Source of the DNA: a virus
IMG/VR virus record: IMGVR_UViG_3300035682_000090
Span: 1 to 37,464 of that record
Length of the DNA stretch: 37,464 nt
Direction: 5' to 3' (one strand)
Shown piece after piece: positions 20,801-28,960 of the stretch; within the stretch, counting starts at the first letter, position 1; each line of letters opens with the position of its first letter. Under the pieces are notes generated by a model. That model was not told the DNA's origin. It searched no databases and saw nothing but the letters and a program-made list of their open reading frames with translations. Both the position numbers and the translations under genes were made by a program.

Positions 20801-22959
20801 GCAAGACGGTTCAACTTTGCAGTGGTTCTATCACGAGTCTTAGTTAAGGTTGCAATTTGCTTGTCAATACGACCAGAAGCAGCATCAATACGAGTTTTCA
20901 AAACCTGAATATCCTCAGGAATGTTCTTAGCCTTAGGGTACAAACTGATGTATGTCTTTTGTAATTCGGTCTTACCAGAATCAACCAGCGCCTGACCAGC
21001 AGAAACACTACTGCGTAGTTTTTCAATTTGAAGTTCCGTACTAGAGATTACAGTTTCCATAGCACTACGCTCGGACCCATTAAGGGTATTCGCTGCTGTA
21101 CGCATATTAGCGAGGACAACAGTAGCATCATCCAAAGCAGCCAAAGCCTCAACCTGAGCCTTAGCAGACAACGCTACACGCTGTTCACCACGGGCAATGC
21201 CACGCTCCAACGCTGCAACCTGCTTACCAGCAACACGCCCAACTTCACGCTGTGCATTGTCCACGCTATTCTTGAGGATACGCTGAACTTTTTTAATTGA
21301 ACGAACAGCACCTTCCCAAGAAGCAACAAGGTCTTTATCTGGAACAAGTTTCTTCATTAAAGGACGCACATTATCAACGCCGAAATCCATGAGGCGGTTG
21401 ATATATGCAGTACGCTGAACCTGCTTACCCATGCTGTACATGTAGTCGTTCATGATTGTTGGTGCATCTTCTTTAAACCATTTGAAACCAAGTTGTTCCA
21501 TAGACCTAGCGTTGATTTCCTGCAAGGTTCCAGTCTGTAGTGGTGGACCTTCAAGCCAAATTTCACCAGCCTTTAGTTTACGCATTCTGGCAGAACTGGC
21601 ACCATTGACAAGTTCGTCAGCAGTCAAGTCACCATTTTCCATGATGGTCATAAAGTTTTTATTTGTAGGACGCTCCGATTGGCTAGCCAACCATTTAGCA
21701 GCATCTTCACTGAGGGAGTGGTTAACACCAAAGTTTTCAAGGTTGTTAACACCAACAGGTACCGTGATGCCACGCTTAGCAGCAAATGCTTGGGCAGATT
21801 TGTTTGTTTCTGCAAGCATGTCAGAATAGAAACCAACTATTTTGTCAGCCAAAGCCCGTTCCGCAGGGTCCACAACAAACATAGGGTTCTCAACAGCATT
21901 AACAACTGTTTCTCTGAAAGGGGAGTCTGCAATTTCTTTAATCAAATTGGCATGACGGTCAGCCATTTGTGTAACAAATACCCGACCAGCACCGTTACCT
22001 TGCTTTGCTGAACTCCAATGAGCCAACGCCCGTGTTGACTCATCAGCAGCCAATTTACCACGACCAACATCTGCCAAACCCTGACCGTAACTGGCAGGCA
22101 AAACTTTGCTCATAACTTTTTGTGATGCTGCAGTGTCACCAAGCAACGCCCTAGTCTTAGCCCACGAACTACCAACACCTTCAGCGATACCACCAGTACC
22201 ACGAATCACAGGGGCATTAACTCCATGCCCAAAGCGTAAACCTTTTTGAACACCCAACGCTGTACGCTCAGCAGGGCTAAGCGCCCATTCACCCAATCTA
22301 GCGATGTCGTCTAACTTGCCAGCCAAACTAGGAGCCTTCAGAATGCTTCCTGATTCGGCAGCCTTTGCTGCAAGCATCAAACGCCCACCACGACCAGCAT
22401 AAATACTGGCACCAAAACTAAGATAAGTTAAAGGGTCAAGCGCAACATCGGAACCGAAAGCAAGGACACCATCAAGGAAGTTATTACCCGTACTGATGTT
22501 GTTCTTTTTCATTACCTTGCCAACACCATAACTGGTGTCGCCAATGTTGTTAGCCCAATCAGACAAAGAGAAATCTTGACCAGAAGCCAAATTGGCAGCC
22601 TGTTCAGCAGTAGAAACAATAGCCCTAACTGGTGTACCAAGAATGGCGGTAGCACCCAACACACCCTTACCAATAGGGCTATTAATTAAACCAGCAAGAA
22701 CACCCTTGGCTGGTGTAGGTTGTCCAGCAGCAATAGCATTAACTTTATCTAAAAACGGATTTAATTTACCCTGTCTGATAATTTCAGGAGAACCAGCCAA
22801 AGTACCATATGCTGTTCCAACACCTTTTTGTAAACCCTGTCGGGCTTCAGCAAGTTTTTGTTCAGCAGCAGAAAATCCCGTAGGGAGTTTCATATTGTTG
22901 ACCTTATCTAGGAATGGGTTGCCACTACCCTTGGGAATCGGGTTTTGAATTAAAGGCAT
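17833..22959 (-). CDS. Giant internal virion / DNA-ejection protein (1708 aa)
   Basis: The largest gene, 1708 residues. The N-terminus has the octamer NPFLDKVN twice (residues 14-21 and 67-74), then a Gly/Ala/Ile-rich region with membrane-like stretches (about 90-125). Long Glu/Lys/Ala coiled coils follow (about 560-760 and 1090-1190). A C-terminal conserved block contains FNEGVEFAARF, SRYHFDYTDLS and KKFVPFWIWTSRNVPLQL, a pattern seen near the end of giant phage structural proteins. The position, last of four consecutive alanine-rich genes after the tail genes, is that of T7 gp16. It probably leaves the capsid and helps DNA cross the cell envelope. No lysozyme or transglycosylase motif was recognised. 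Three dispersed 10-mers are close to or inside it, two of them within. Confidence 0.75.
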   Translation of the reverse strand: MPLIQNPIPKGSGNPFLDKVNNMKLPTGFSAAEQKLAEARQGLQKGVGTAYGTLAGSPEIIRQGKLNPFLDKVNAIAAGQPTPAKGVLAGLINSPIGKGVLGATAILGTPVRAIVSTAEQAANLASGQDFSLSDWANNIGDTSYGVGKVMKKNNISTGNNFLDGVLAFGSDVALDPLTYLSFGASIYAGRGGRLMLAAKAAESGSILKAPSLAGKLDDIARLGEWALSPAERTALGVQKGLRFGHGVNAPVIRGTGGIAEGVGSSWAKTRALLGDTAASQKVMSKVLPASYGQGLADVGRGKLAADESTRALAHWSSAKQGNGAGRVFVTQMADRHANLIKEIADSPFRETVVNAVENPMFVVDPAERALADKIVGFYSDMLAETNKSAQAFAAKRGITVPVGVNNLENFGVNHSLSEDAAKWLASQSERPTNKNFMTIMENGDLTADELVNGASSARMRKLKAGEIWLEGPPLQTGTLQEINARSMEQLGFKWFKEDAPTIMNDYMYSMGKQVQRTAYINRLMDFGVDNVRPLMKKLVPDKDLVASWEGAVRSIKKVQRILKNSVDNAQREVGRVAGKQVAALERGIARGEQRVALSAKAQVEALAALDDATVVLANMRTAANTLNGSERSAMETVISSTELQIEKLRSSVSAGQALVDSGKTELQKTYISLYPKAKNIPEDIQVLKTRIDAASGRIDKQIATLTKTRDRTTAKLNRLATEGKQASREYATLEAELVDIGTQIDSYNNLTNAMNTAPYTDNGLVYMPAGEPSQGGAAVVLDTNAKSVLEQGADPSQVIAMRAPADVIDITLPSEADAFADALGGGIGQILQEAQDLGSFANFGANALADDFFRNLEAVIQNGPEYIDPLFASASPELAHVLESIHGYRLAAVEAAQLGTDISEHQVVNLFDNINDAMNAFENTHGLPSGWGDKVATDAMGVGLANYGSGMGGSGFLVPSQVFDSAADLGEASLVLGRQSGLLDPNNLDSAPSLLSDNAAYLDTTMGRASTQMTDLMAADEAARSAQQVASQTMTDVGAGIDTGVARREALNAELASKRGQAKRLGAKVESATGKIAEGDVVTVWEKTAKGGRRKVTYTKETAEAKLVELDKSVAAAERKLAQLESTARNTGLLNPATGEFSTVGRASTAAERATRVLNQADILAADATAWAENALPQYMNDINIVKAQIERRNLKGSAGDVASLWANKTSKMLNDIDEAIRLGDTELEGLQRVVTQLFADEADLAMLETVNLPRAEMTLTAARSGRLGGKLVDDVTKGWDAIAGLGVEVPKDIKDLMYPNLVKLKNPQEMAKFLNAYEQYHRFFKIYATLTPGFSIRNAMSSTFMNYVAGVKTEAMVDAVKAATAYMTKGPDGWLDSLKLAPQARAQYQQAWEILSSTGAGQTVNDIMEPILNGKGGRILNNKVTRASSRFNEGVEFAARFSMALNDVRAGLSFDESATRISRYHFDYTDLSKLDVQMKKFVPFWIWTSRNVPLQLATMWTRPQVYAMYDHLRSNAPVDSNIVLPKWLAASRPLGLGGNWVLNPDLPMNQFQNQIELLSNPKRLAGNLNPLLKLPIELMGSNQLSNDIPFGDQPVEAKGLDLLTALLGAPFGQTSTNAQGQIMINPKLQYAAGNLIPSVAKVQRLIPQAAGGKASYADRQLSSIAGFVGAPVRQVTEGEQRGELINRQFALQRLIKQLRDAGYIPQG
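19777..19786 (-). repeat. Dispersed 10-mer (minus orientation)
   Basis: Exact copy in the giant virion gene, co-directional, read as Lys-Arg-Gly-Gln-Ala. Confidence 0.8.
21257..21266 (-). repeat. Dispersed 10-mer (minus orientation)
   Basis: Exact copy in the giant virion gene, co-directional, read as Ser-Val-Asp-Asn, in a different frame from the copy at 19777. Confidence 0.8.
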
Positions 22960-24131
22960 TACTTCTTCTTAATTTTTGTCTTAGTCTGTGTCAACATAGG
23001 AACTAAACCACGAGCCTGCTGGGTAAAGGGCGTTACTCCAGCCTCTGCCAATTTAGCCATACGCTCATTAATAATCTGTGCAGCCTTAGTGGCGATACGC
23101 TGTTCTGATTGGTTTTTCAAATTCAAATTCAAAGCACCAGTAGAATTTTTTAAAGCCTCTTGATACGCTTTTTGTTGCGCTGCAGTATTTCCAACATTTA
23201 CTTCAGATTGAGGTTTGCCTTTTGAAAATGGGTTGTAACCACCAGCAGTAAAAAACCCACCAGCCAATTTAGTTAAACCAGCCAAACCAGTACCAATTAT
23301 TTCATTAACTGCTCTTGTTCCAAGTTGTTTGTTTCCCAAAATGGATTCAGGAACATAAGCCTTAGTTTGTTCACCACCAGAACCAAAAAACCTATTAATT
23401 TGATTAGTAGTAGGGTCACCCTGACTAGGGTCCATAGCGTTAGCACTAATCTTTGTAGCCATTGCTTTGTCCATGCTAGTAGGAACATACTTTTGCTGAC
23501 CAAAACGGTCAGACACTAAAGCCTCACGATTAATAGCATAAGTCTGGCTAGGGTCAACCAAGTTAGCCAAACTAGGAATACCTAACCTAGTAGCCAAAGC
23601 ACCAGCACCAGTACCTGTACCACCAGTTTGCTTTAAAAAAGCGTTGTACTGTTGTTTTTGCAAAGCAGCATTTTGTGTTGCTTTTGCATCAACATACTTA
23701 GAAGCATCAGTGGACAAATCAGCAATTAAACCTGCAACATCGGCTTGTGTTACACCAAACTGTTTTAAATTTTCATCAGTCATTTTAGTGACTGCAGTCA
23801 TTGGGTCTGTGCCTTGGTCAATAGCATCAAAAATATAACTAGCAATTTGCTGTTCAACAGGTGAACGCTGTGAATATTTTAAACGCACCGAATTGTTAAG
23901 AGCCTCAAATGGCGCAGCATCCGTAGTGTAGGTTTGAGCAGGGTCAAAGGTTCCACCACCAGCAGTAGAAATCTGTTGACCCAAAGCCGACAACAACCTA
24001 GGGTCAGCCAGCAATTTAGATAGCAAACCAGACTGTGTAACATTGCTGCCCACAAGGTCAGAAATGTTACCGCCAGCAACAATGTAGTCAATCAACTGTT
24101 GGGTTGTGTAGTTAACAGGTTTTGCAGCCAT
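22959..24131 (-). CDS. Probable internal virion protein (390 aa)
   Basis: A 390-residue Ala/Thr/Gln/Lys-rich protein beginning MAAKPVNYTTQQLIDY and ending KTKIKKK. It has no membrane helix or catalytic motif. It shares one base with both neighbouring genes and lies between two similar proteins and the giant ejection protein, the place of T7 gp15. Role as an ejected internal protein or core component is inferred from order and composition. Confidence 0.55.
   Translation of the reverse strand: MAAKPVNYTTQQLIDYIVAGGNISDLVGSNVTQSGLLSKLLADPRLLSALGQQISTAGGGTFDPAQTYTTDAAPFEALNNSVRLKYSQRSPVEQQIASYIFDAIDQGTDPMTAVTKMTDENLKQFGVTQADVAGLIADLSTDASKYVDAKATQNAALQKQQYNAFLKQTGGTGTGAGALATRLGIPSLANLVDPSQTYAINREALVSDRFGQQKYVPTSMDKAMATKISANAMDPSQGDPTTNQINRFFGSGGEQTKAYVPESILGNKQLGTRAVNEIIGTGLAGLTKLAGGFFTAGGYNPFSKGKPQSEVNVGNTAAQQKAYQEALKNSTGALNLNLKNQSEQRIATKAAQIINERMAKLAEAGVTPFTQQARGLVPMLTQTKTKIKKK
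23467..23476 (-). repeat. Dispersed 10-mer (minus orientation)
   Basis: Exact copy, co-directional, read as Ser-Met-Asp-Lys. Confidence 0.8.
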
Positions 24132-25243
24132 TACTTTTTACTCTTAACCCAAGTTTTTTTGTCGGCTTTCCAAACATAATGGTCTTTGCCAACATTGTAT
24201 TTTTGGTTTGGTTTAGGATTTGTAGGGGCATTAGCCAACGGGTTCTTTGAAGCCGTTGGTGTTTTGGGGGTATTTAAATTTAAGTTTCTTGGTGCAATAT
24301 CAGTTGGTCCATTAGTTGCTGCTGTTGTAGCAGGGACAATAGGAAGCGATGGGTCTGGACCAATCTTAAATGCATCAGAACCACCAGTGGTTGGATTAGC
24401 CACCAACAACGGAAGCAAAGTCTGCAAAATATTAGCCTTAGAAGTACCATACACCTGTTCAGCAGCAGCCTTCTGTCCAGCCTGCGTGTTAGCCAAAGCC
24501 TGCAGTGCTGCAGCGCCCTGAGAACTAGCACCAGCACGCAACGAATCCAAATAGTTCTGTTGAATAGCATTTTGAGCCTGATTAACACCCTGATACATGT
24601 TTGTAGCATTTTGCGCAGTAGCGTTAGCGTACTGCTGCAAATTACCAATATCAGTAGTACCAGCACCAGTGCTAGCAAGATACTGCTGGTAAGCGTTACT
24701 GCTGGCTTGTGGTTGCAACCAAGTAGGAGTAGTAGCAGGCTTGTATGTAGTAGGCAAACTATTAAGCAGGTTTTGTGTTGCTGTATTAATTTGTCCAGTA
24801 GCAGCAATGTTTCCCTGATTCAAAGCATTCAAGTAATTATTGTATCTATCGGTTAAAGCAGCATTGGCACTAGTACCATAATTGGCTAAAATGGGCGCAA
24901 CAGTGTTGCGGTCTGTGATAGTGTTTTGACGGTTATAAACAGTAGTAGCACTAGGGGCTGCAGGTGCAGCAGCACCAGTTCCCATATCTAGACCAGTAGG
25001 AGTTTTTATACTTTTAATAAAGTTATTTACATATTCGTCAGCCAATGTAGTTGCAGGGTCTTTTACCGTTTTGCCACCCTTAGTATAGGCAGTAGAACCT
25101 TCACGCATGGCTGTTGCTGTACGCTGGTCAACACTAGTTGCACCAGTTTTAACACCATATCGTTTAGCAATACTAGGTGTAACAACAAGTTTAGTTTTTG
25201 GTTTTTTTCTATCCGCAATAATTTTATCTTCAGCAGCGCCCAT
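24131..25243 (-). CDS. Probable internal virion protein (370 aa)
   Basis: A 370-residue protein with a basic N-terminus (DRKKPKTKLVVTPSIAKRYG), a central Asn/Gln/Ala/Thr-rich low-complexity region (about 140-280) and a C-terminal segment with KDHYVWKADKKTWVKSKK. The middle resembles the helical Gln/Ala-rich parts of podoviral internal proteins. Tight packing with its neighbours places it in the same ejectosome block. No enzymatic motif. Confidence 0.5.
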   Translation of the reverse strand: MGAAEDKIIADRKKPKTKLVVTPSIAKRYGVKTGATSVDQRTATAMREGSTAYTKGGKTVKDPATTLADEYVNNFIKSIKTPTGLDMGTGAAAPAAPSATTVYNRQNTITDRNTVAPILANYGTSANAALTDRYNNYLNALNQGNIAATGQINTATQNLLNSLPTTYKPATTPTWLQPQASSNAYQQYLASTGAGTTDIGNLQQYANATAQNATNMYQGVNQAQNAIQQNYLDSLRAGASSQGAAALQALANTQAGQKAAAEQVYGTSKANILQTLLPLLVANPTTGGSDAFKIGPDPSLPIVPATTAATNGPTDIAPRNLNLNTPKTPTASKNPLANAPTNPKPNQKYNVGKDHYVWKADKKTWVKSKK

Positions 25244-25245
25244 GA

Positions 25246-25683
25246 TTAACCCCCAAATGCTCCAACATTTTGAATACCAGTAGCAGTTTTCAAAATATCC
25301 TGTGCCTTATTAAACTTCAACTGTTGAAGATACTCGTCCAACGCATCCTGATTAGTTGTTTCAGCCTGCGTAATAGCATTCTGCTCATACGCATTCTGAC
25401 CCACTTGGGCATCCATACCACGCTGATACGACTTAGCATACTCACCCAAAGCATTTTGAGTAATACCAGACTTACCCACACCCCGTCTAGCCAAACCACC
25501 CAGCATCGGATTAAAACCCTGCTGGAATTTACGGCTAAGTTCTTCAAGGCTGCGTTGTCCACGCTGCTGACCCCAAAACGATGCTTGCTGGCTAGCCAAA
25601 GTCTGGTTGGCACGCTTCTTAATAGCAGCAGCAGCCTGCCCAGCGTAAGCCCCATAATCAGGTGTATAGTCAATATTGCTCAT
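25246..25683 (-). CDS. Probable internal virion protein, gp14-like (145 aa)
   Basis: A 145-residue Ala/Gln/Gly-rich helical protein beginning MSNIDYTPDYGAYAGQAAA. The composition and the short GGLARRGVGKSGI loop in a helical frame resemble small podoviral internal proteins such as T7 gp14, which inserts in the outer barrier on ejection. It is the first of the four-gene ejection block in transcription order, matching gp14-15-16 order. A dispersed 10-mer lies within it. Confidence 0.5.
   Translation of the reverse strand: MSNIDYTPDYGAYAGQAAAAIKKRANQTLASQQASFWGQQRGQRSLEELSRKFQQGFNPMLGGLARRGVGKSGITQNALGEYAKSYQRGMDAQVGQNAYEQNAITQAETTNQDALDEYLQQLKFNKAQDILKTATGIQNVGAFGG
25555..25564 (-). repeat. 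Dispersed 10-mer (minus orientation)
   Basis: Exact copy, co-directional, read as Gln-Arg-Gly-Gln-Arg. Confidence 0.8.
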
Positions 25684-25704
25684 TACTTATATGCCTTCCG
25701 TACC

Positions 25705-26745
25705 CTAGATTAGATAGTGTTCCAAATTAGACCTGAGGCGTTCATCCTCAGGAGCCAAATCCACAGCCAAAATGCCATGCAATTTGGCGTTCTCAAAATC
25801 ACCCAAATTCCAATATGCCACAGCCAATAAATCATGAGGCTTCCAACCCCACACATCAGACTCACACAAATACTGGAGTGGCTTGTCCTTGATAGCCAAA
25901 GCCGAATCACACGCCGTCAACACTTTTAGCCACTGACCAGTCTTGTAGTACCACTCACCTAGGTCAACCCAAGGTTCACGACCCTCAGAGTATTCGGCAC
26001 AAGCCCGCAAAAACCAATACTCAGGTTCCACACCACACTTAGCCAAATACCTCATACTGGCAGCCCGTTCAGGTCGCCACACAGCCTTAGGTAAATTTAG
26101 ATGGCGTTGGAATTCTTCGGCAGCCTCGGATAGTCGCCCATGAAAAAACAACTCACGGGCATAATAAAACGCTGTACGGTCACAATCGGGAGACTCAGAC
26201 TTAGCCAACTCCAACAAAGGAAAATACTGGCTACGACTTTTAGATGAATCTGGATGGTGATGGATTTCTAATCCACACCATTCCTGAACTTCATCCTTAG
26301 TGGATGTAATGATTTCATGCACAGGATGCTTCCATCTGTAGCCACTACGGGCATGGATTTTATCCCCACCATAAGACAAACCCTCGGAGCCGTCAGGATT
26401 CCACGACCAAACATACTTATAGCGTGGACGAGTAGTTAGCAAGGACAAATTCTCCAGATGTCCACGCCAACCTTCCACTAGGACTTCATCCATGTCTAGG
26501 GCTATACATAGGTCTATGTCTGGTGGTAGCGCAGCCAATGCTGCGTTACGGGCATCATCAAAACGCCATGGGCTGATGTGGACTGGTATCACTTTGATAC
26601 CATAAGAATCACGGGCAATTTCTACTGTGCCATCTGTTGAACCTGTGTCGGCTATTAGTAGATAGTCGGCTTCTTTGGCTGATTCAGCCCATCTTTTAAT
26701 AAAATTTACTTCATTAAGTGCAATAGCATATACAGCAATACGCAT
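25705..26745 (-). CDS. Family 2 glycosyltransferase with TPR-like tail
   Basis: A 346-residue protein. The N-terminal GT-A domain shows ALNE (residues 9-12), DTGSTDGT (33-40) for nucleotide-sugar binding, and ALDMDE (82-87) holding the metal-binding DxD. The C-terminal half has helical repeats like TPRs (AFYYARELFFHGRLSEAAEE; HDLLAVAYWNLGDFENAKL). Similar SPBc2-type enzymes occur in phages. It is embedded in the fibre/ejection gene block, so virion proteins, notably the Thr-rich collagen-like fibre at 28961-30421, are the likely targets; modification of host surface is the alternative. It does not look like a DNA glucosyltransferase. Confidence 0.85.
   Translation of the reverse strand: MRIAVYAIALNEVNFIKRWAESAKEADYLLIADTGSTDGTVEIARDSYGIKVIPVHISPWRFDDARNAALAALPPDIDLCIALDMDEVLVEGWRGHLENLSLLTTRPRYKYVWSWNPDGSEGLSYGGDKIHARSGYRWKHPVHEIITSTKDEVQEWCGLEIHHHPDSSKSRSQYFPLLELAKSESPDCDRTAFYYARELFFHGRLSEAAEEFQRHLNLPKAVWRPERAASMRYLAKCGVEPEYWFLRACAEYSEGREPWVDLGEWYYKTGQWLKVLTACDSALAIKDKPLQYLCESDVWGWKPHDLLAVAYWNLGDFENAKLHGILAVDLAPEDERLRSNLEHYLI
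26458..26467 (-). repeat. Near-copy of the dispersed 10-mer
   Basis: ATGTCCACGC, one mismatch from the consensus, in the glycosyltransferase gene; it helps fill the roughly 2-kb spacing. Confidence 0.4.
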
Positions 26746-26749
26746 AATT

Positions 26750-26884
26750 TTATTCTACTGGTGGCTCAATAATGACAGTGCCACAAGGACCACAAATAAC
26801 TGTTGAGCCTTCTACTATGTCTAGTTCTATTTCAACATTTTCGTTGACACAGTTTTCTTTTGTGCATTTAATTATTACTTGCAT
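26750..26884 (-). CDS. 44-residue zinc-ribbon micro-protein
   Basis: A short gene beginning MQVIIKCTKENCVNENVEIE, with a C-x4-C pair (residues 7 and 12) and ICGPCG (31-34), a minimal zinc ribbon, and an acidic end. It fits exactly between the fibre gene (stop at 26887) and the glycosyltransferase start (26745) with two- and four-base gaps, which supports it as a real gene. Function unknown. Confidence 0.65.
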   Translation of the reverse strand: MQVIIKCTKENCVNENVEIELDIVEGSTVICGPCGTVIIEPPVE

Positions 26885-26886
26885 TT

Positions 26887-27405
26887 TTATCCTGCTCCTG
26901 ATGTTGGTAACATTTGAATTGCAACCCAATGCAAGGTGTCGTTGCCACCCACACTATTATTGTATGTAAAAGATGATGTGCTTAGTGCTGAAACCAATGC
27001 GGTCCATGTAGTGCCAAGGTTTTGTGGGATTATCATTGGTACAGCCGTAAATCTACCTGAAGGAAAAGTGACAGTAGTAGAACCAGCACCACCATATAAC
27101 GAACCCGCAGAAACAGCATAAGGGTTCAATGCCCATTCAAGTCCTGTTGTTGCACTGGAGTTTGCTCTAAGGGCATAACCATTAGAACCTACTGCTAAAC
27201 GGTCAGGAGTTGTAGAGAAAGTTTGTAGGTCGCCTTTGGTTGTTGTTGATGCTGTATATATGCGAACCCATGCTGAGCCGTTCCAAACAAATTCAAAGTC
27301 AGTATCAGTCTCGTAGATGTGTTGACCCTCATACGGGGCTGTAGGGCGTGTTGATGATGTGCATACACCAGTGCGAATTCCTGTGTTGTTATTACTAATA
27401 GCCAT
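26887..27405 (-). CDS. Tail-fibre-type protein A (172 aa)
   Basis: A 172-residue Ser/Thr/Gly-rich beta protein. The N-terminal 45 residues (GVCTSSTRPTAPYEGQHIYE, then FVWNGSAWVRI) form a module repeated in the next upstream gene and in many phage fibre proteins. The C-terminal part (TTTVTFPSGRF-like strands; LHWVAIQM) has the look of a receptor-binding or fibre-tip fold. Probably a tail appendage component. It lies in a run of tail-fibre genes. No chaperone is evident. Confidence 0.6.
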   Translation of the reverse strand: MAISNNNTGIRTGVCTSSTRPTAPYEGQHIYETDTDFEFVWNGSAWVRIYTASTTTKGDLQTFSTTPDRLAVGSNGYALRANSSATTGLEWALNPYAVSAGSLYGGAGSTTVTFPSGRFTAVPMIIPQNLGTTWTALVSALSTSSFTYNNSVGGNDTLHWVAIQMLPTSGAG

Positions 27406-27407
27406 TA

Positions 27408-27980
27408 CTAACCTGCAATCTCCATAAGTGTCATGTGCCCACCACCCATCTCCAAGTTTCCACCAAGAGCAGAAAGAAAACGAATTGAATAAGTAACTGA
27501 TGATGTTGTTGCTGGACCATCCAAATAACTAAATCCTTGTCCAGAAAAAGATGCTGCTGTGGCGGTTGTTGACTGGTCAAACAGATAACCCATCTGGGCA
27601 ATGTTTGAAGAATCTCTAAATATAGCCATATCCATCCAAGTTCTATAGGCACCTTTTGCAATATAGCCAGTAGAACCAGAAACAAGTATTGTACTAGATG
27701 TTGCTGATGGTGTAATTGATAAAGTTATTGCTGAAGTAACAAACGAGTTTGTCGCATTACTGACATTTGTTGCGGTTGACATGTTTTTTACTTGTAGAAT
27801 TGCACCAGCAGTTGCTGCAGTTGGAATCTGTTTCCATGCTGAACCATTATAAACAAAAACTTTATCGGTGTCAGTTTCGTAAATAACCTGACCCTCATAC
27901 GGTGATGCTGGACGAGTAGCATTGGTACAAACACCAGACTTAATTAAAGAACTGGCTCCAATTTGTTGTGAAATACCCAT
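27408..27980 (-). CDS. Tail-fibre-type protein B, paralogue of A at its N-terminus (190 aa)
   Basis: A 190-residue protein sharing the N-terminal module of its neighbour (GVCTNATRPASPYEGQVIYE, then FVYNGSAWKQI) with a wholly different C-terminal beta domain rich in Ser/Thr. It ends with GGGHMTLMEIAG. The conserved attachment module and divergent tip suggest that both occupy the same virion site, as alternative or combined fibres. Its start is joined to the upstream stop by TAATG. Confidence 0.6.
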   Translation of the reverse strand: MGISQQIGASSLIKSGVCTNATRPASPYEGQVIYETDTDKVFVYNGSAWKQIPTAATAGAILQVKNMSTATNVSNATNSFVTSAITLSITPSATSSTILVSGSTGYIAKGAYRTWMDMAIFRDSSNIAQMGYLFDQSTTATAASFSGQGFSYLDGPATTSSVTYSIRFLSALGGNLEMGGGHMTLMEIAG

Positions 27981-28612
27981 TACTGTGCCTTAATAATATA
28001 GTTGAGAACAATAGTTGGTTGTGTGTTGGTCAATGCAGTATTAGCAAAACCACCATCACCCGAAGTACCAGAAAAGGCAGGAAGGTCAATAGAGTGATTA
28101 TGTGCGCCTGCAGTTGAAGATTCACGCATTGCACCTTCAGTGTTCCATCCTGACAAGTAAGGTGTAGAACCACCAAAAGCACCACCTTGCGTATAGTGTG
28201 TATGGTTTCCTTCTCCACCAGTAGTATTAAAAGCCCCGTGGTCATGGTTTATAGAATGTGTATGCACAGGCAAATTACCACTAGCAATAGTTGCAGTTTG
28301 TGCACCACCAGTAGCACCAAGGGTGTTGCTTGCGGTAAGAATTGTGCTAGTTAAACGACTAGCAGCCGTACCGCCCATGTCGTCCTTGCCTGCAACAGCA
28401 CGCCCACGCATATCGGGAATAGCAAAAGTAGTGGAACCATCACCAGCACCATAAGTAGTTCCAAGAGTAGAAAACAAAACAGGGTATTGTGTACGGCTAA
28501 TAGTTTGCCCAAAGCACAGCAACCATCCAGCAGGTGCGTTAGCACCAGCAAAAGGGTTTACAACACCAACAGGAACAGCGCCCGTAGCACTAAGAGCAGC
28601 AGAAATACCCAT
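27980..28612 (-). CDS. Phage tail collar-domain protein (210 aa)
   Basis: A tail-collar (microcystin-dependent-protein-like) protein: PFAGANAPAGWLLCFGQ, TTFAIPDMRGRAVAG, and the terminal His motifs PVHTHSINHDHG, GNHTHYTQGG and GAHNHS, ending IVLNYIIKAQ. The ATG at 28612 was chosen because it overlaps the upstream stop (TAATG), as at many genes here, and gives MGISAAL, matching the neighbour's MGISQQ; a TTG 18 bases upstream is the alternative. A second collar protein lies at 30789-31559. Role: short fibre or host-contact structure. Confidence 0.85.
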   Translation of the reverse strand: MGISAALSATGAVPVGVVNPFAGANAPAGWLLCFGQTISRTQYPVLFSTLGTTYGAGDGSTTFAIPDMRGRAVAGKDDMGGTAASRLTSTILTASNTLGATGGAQTATIASGNLPVHTHSINHDHGAFNTTGGEGNHTHYTQGGAFGGSTPYLSGWNTEGAMRESSTAGAHNHSIDLPAFSGTSGDGGFANTALTNTQPTIVLNYIIKAQ

Positions 28613-28959
28613 TAAAGAGTTTTGTCCCAACCAACAACAGTAATATTAACAGCACTGGCAGAATCAGAATAACCCCACAACCTGTCACCAGCATTTAAAA
28701 CCATAGCCGTATCAAGGACAACAGTGTCAAACCCAGCAATAGGAAGTGCATGCAAAAAACGACTAGATGTTCCACCAGTAACCGTATTACCAATACCCAA
28801 ATACACCAATCTGTCCACGCCACTAGTATTACATAGGATTACTTGTTTAATAACCCACACATGGCTGGTGGCAACAACCGCAGACCCAAGGGCTGCGTCT
28901 GTTGCTGTTAACGCTGTTGGGTTAACCAATCGTGTTTCTATTCTGTCGCCACTTGCCAT
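28612..28959 (-). CDS. Small fibre-associated beta protein (115 aa)
   Basis: A 115-residue protein beginning MASGDRIETRLVNPTAL, with regular hydrophobic strands (ATSHVWVIKQVILCN; RLVYLGIG; VLNAGDRLWGYSD) and no charged helices: a compact beta-sandwich of the kind found as small fibre or head-decoration proteins. It sits between the collagen-like fibre and a collar protein in one operon, so a fibre accessory role is likely but unproven. Confidence 0.5.
   Translation of the reverse strand: MASGDRIETRLVNPTALTATDAALGSAVVATSHVWVIKQVILCNTSGVDRLVYLGIGNTVTGGTSSRFLHALPIAGFDTVVLDTAMVLNAGDRLWGYSDSASAVNITVVGWDKTL
28811..28820 (-). repeat. Near-copy of the dispersed 10-mer
   Basis: CTGTCCACGC, one mismatch from consensus, in the 115-residue fibre-associated gene. 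Confidence 0.4.
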
Positions 28960-28960
28960 A

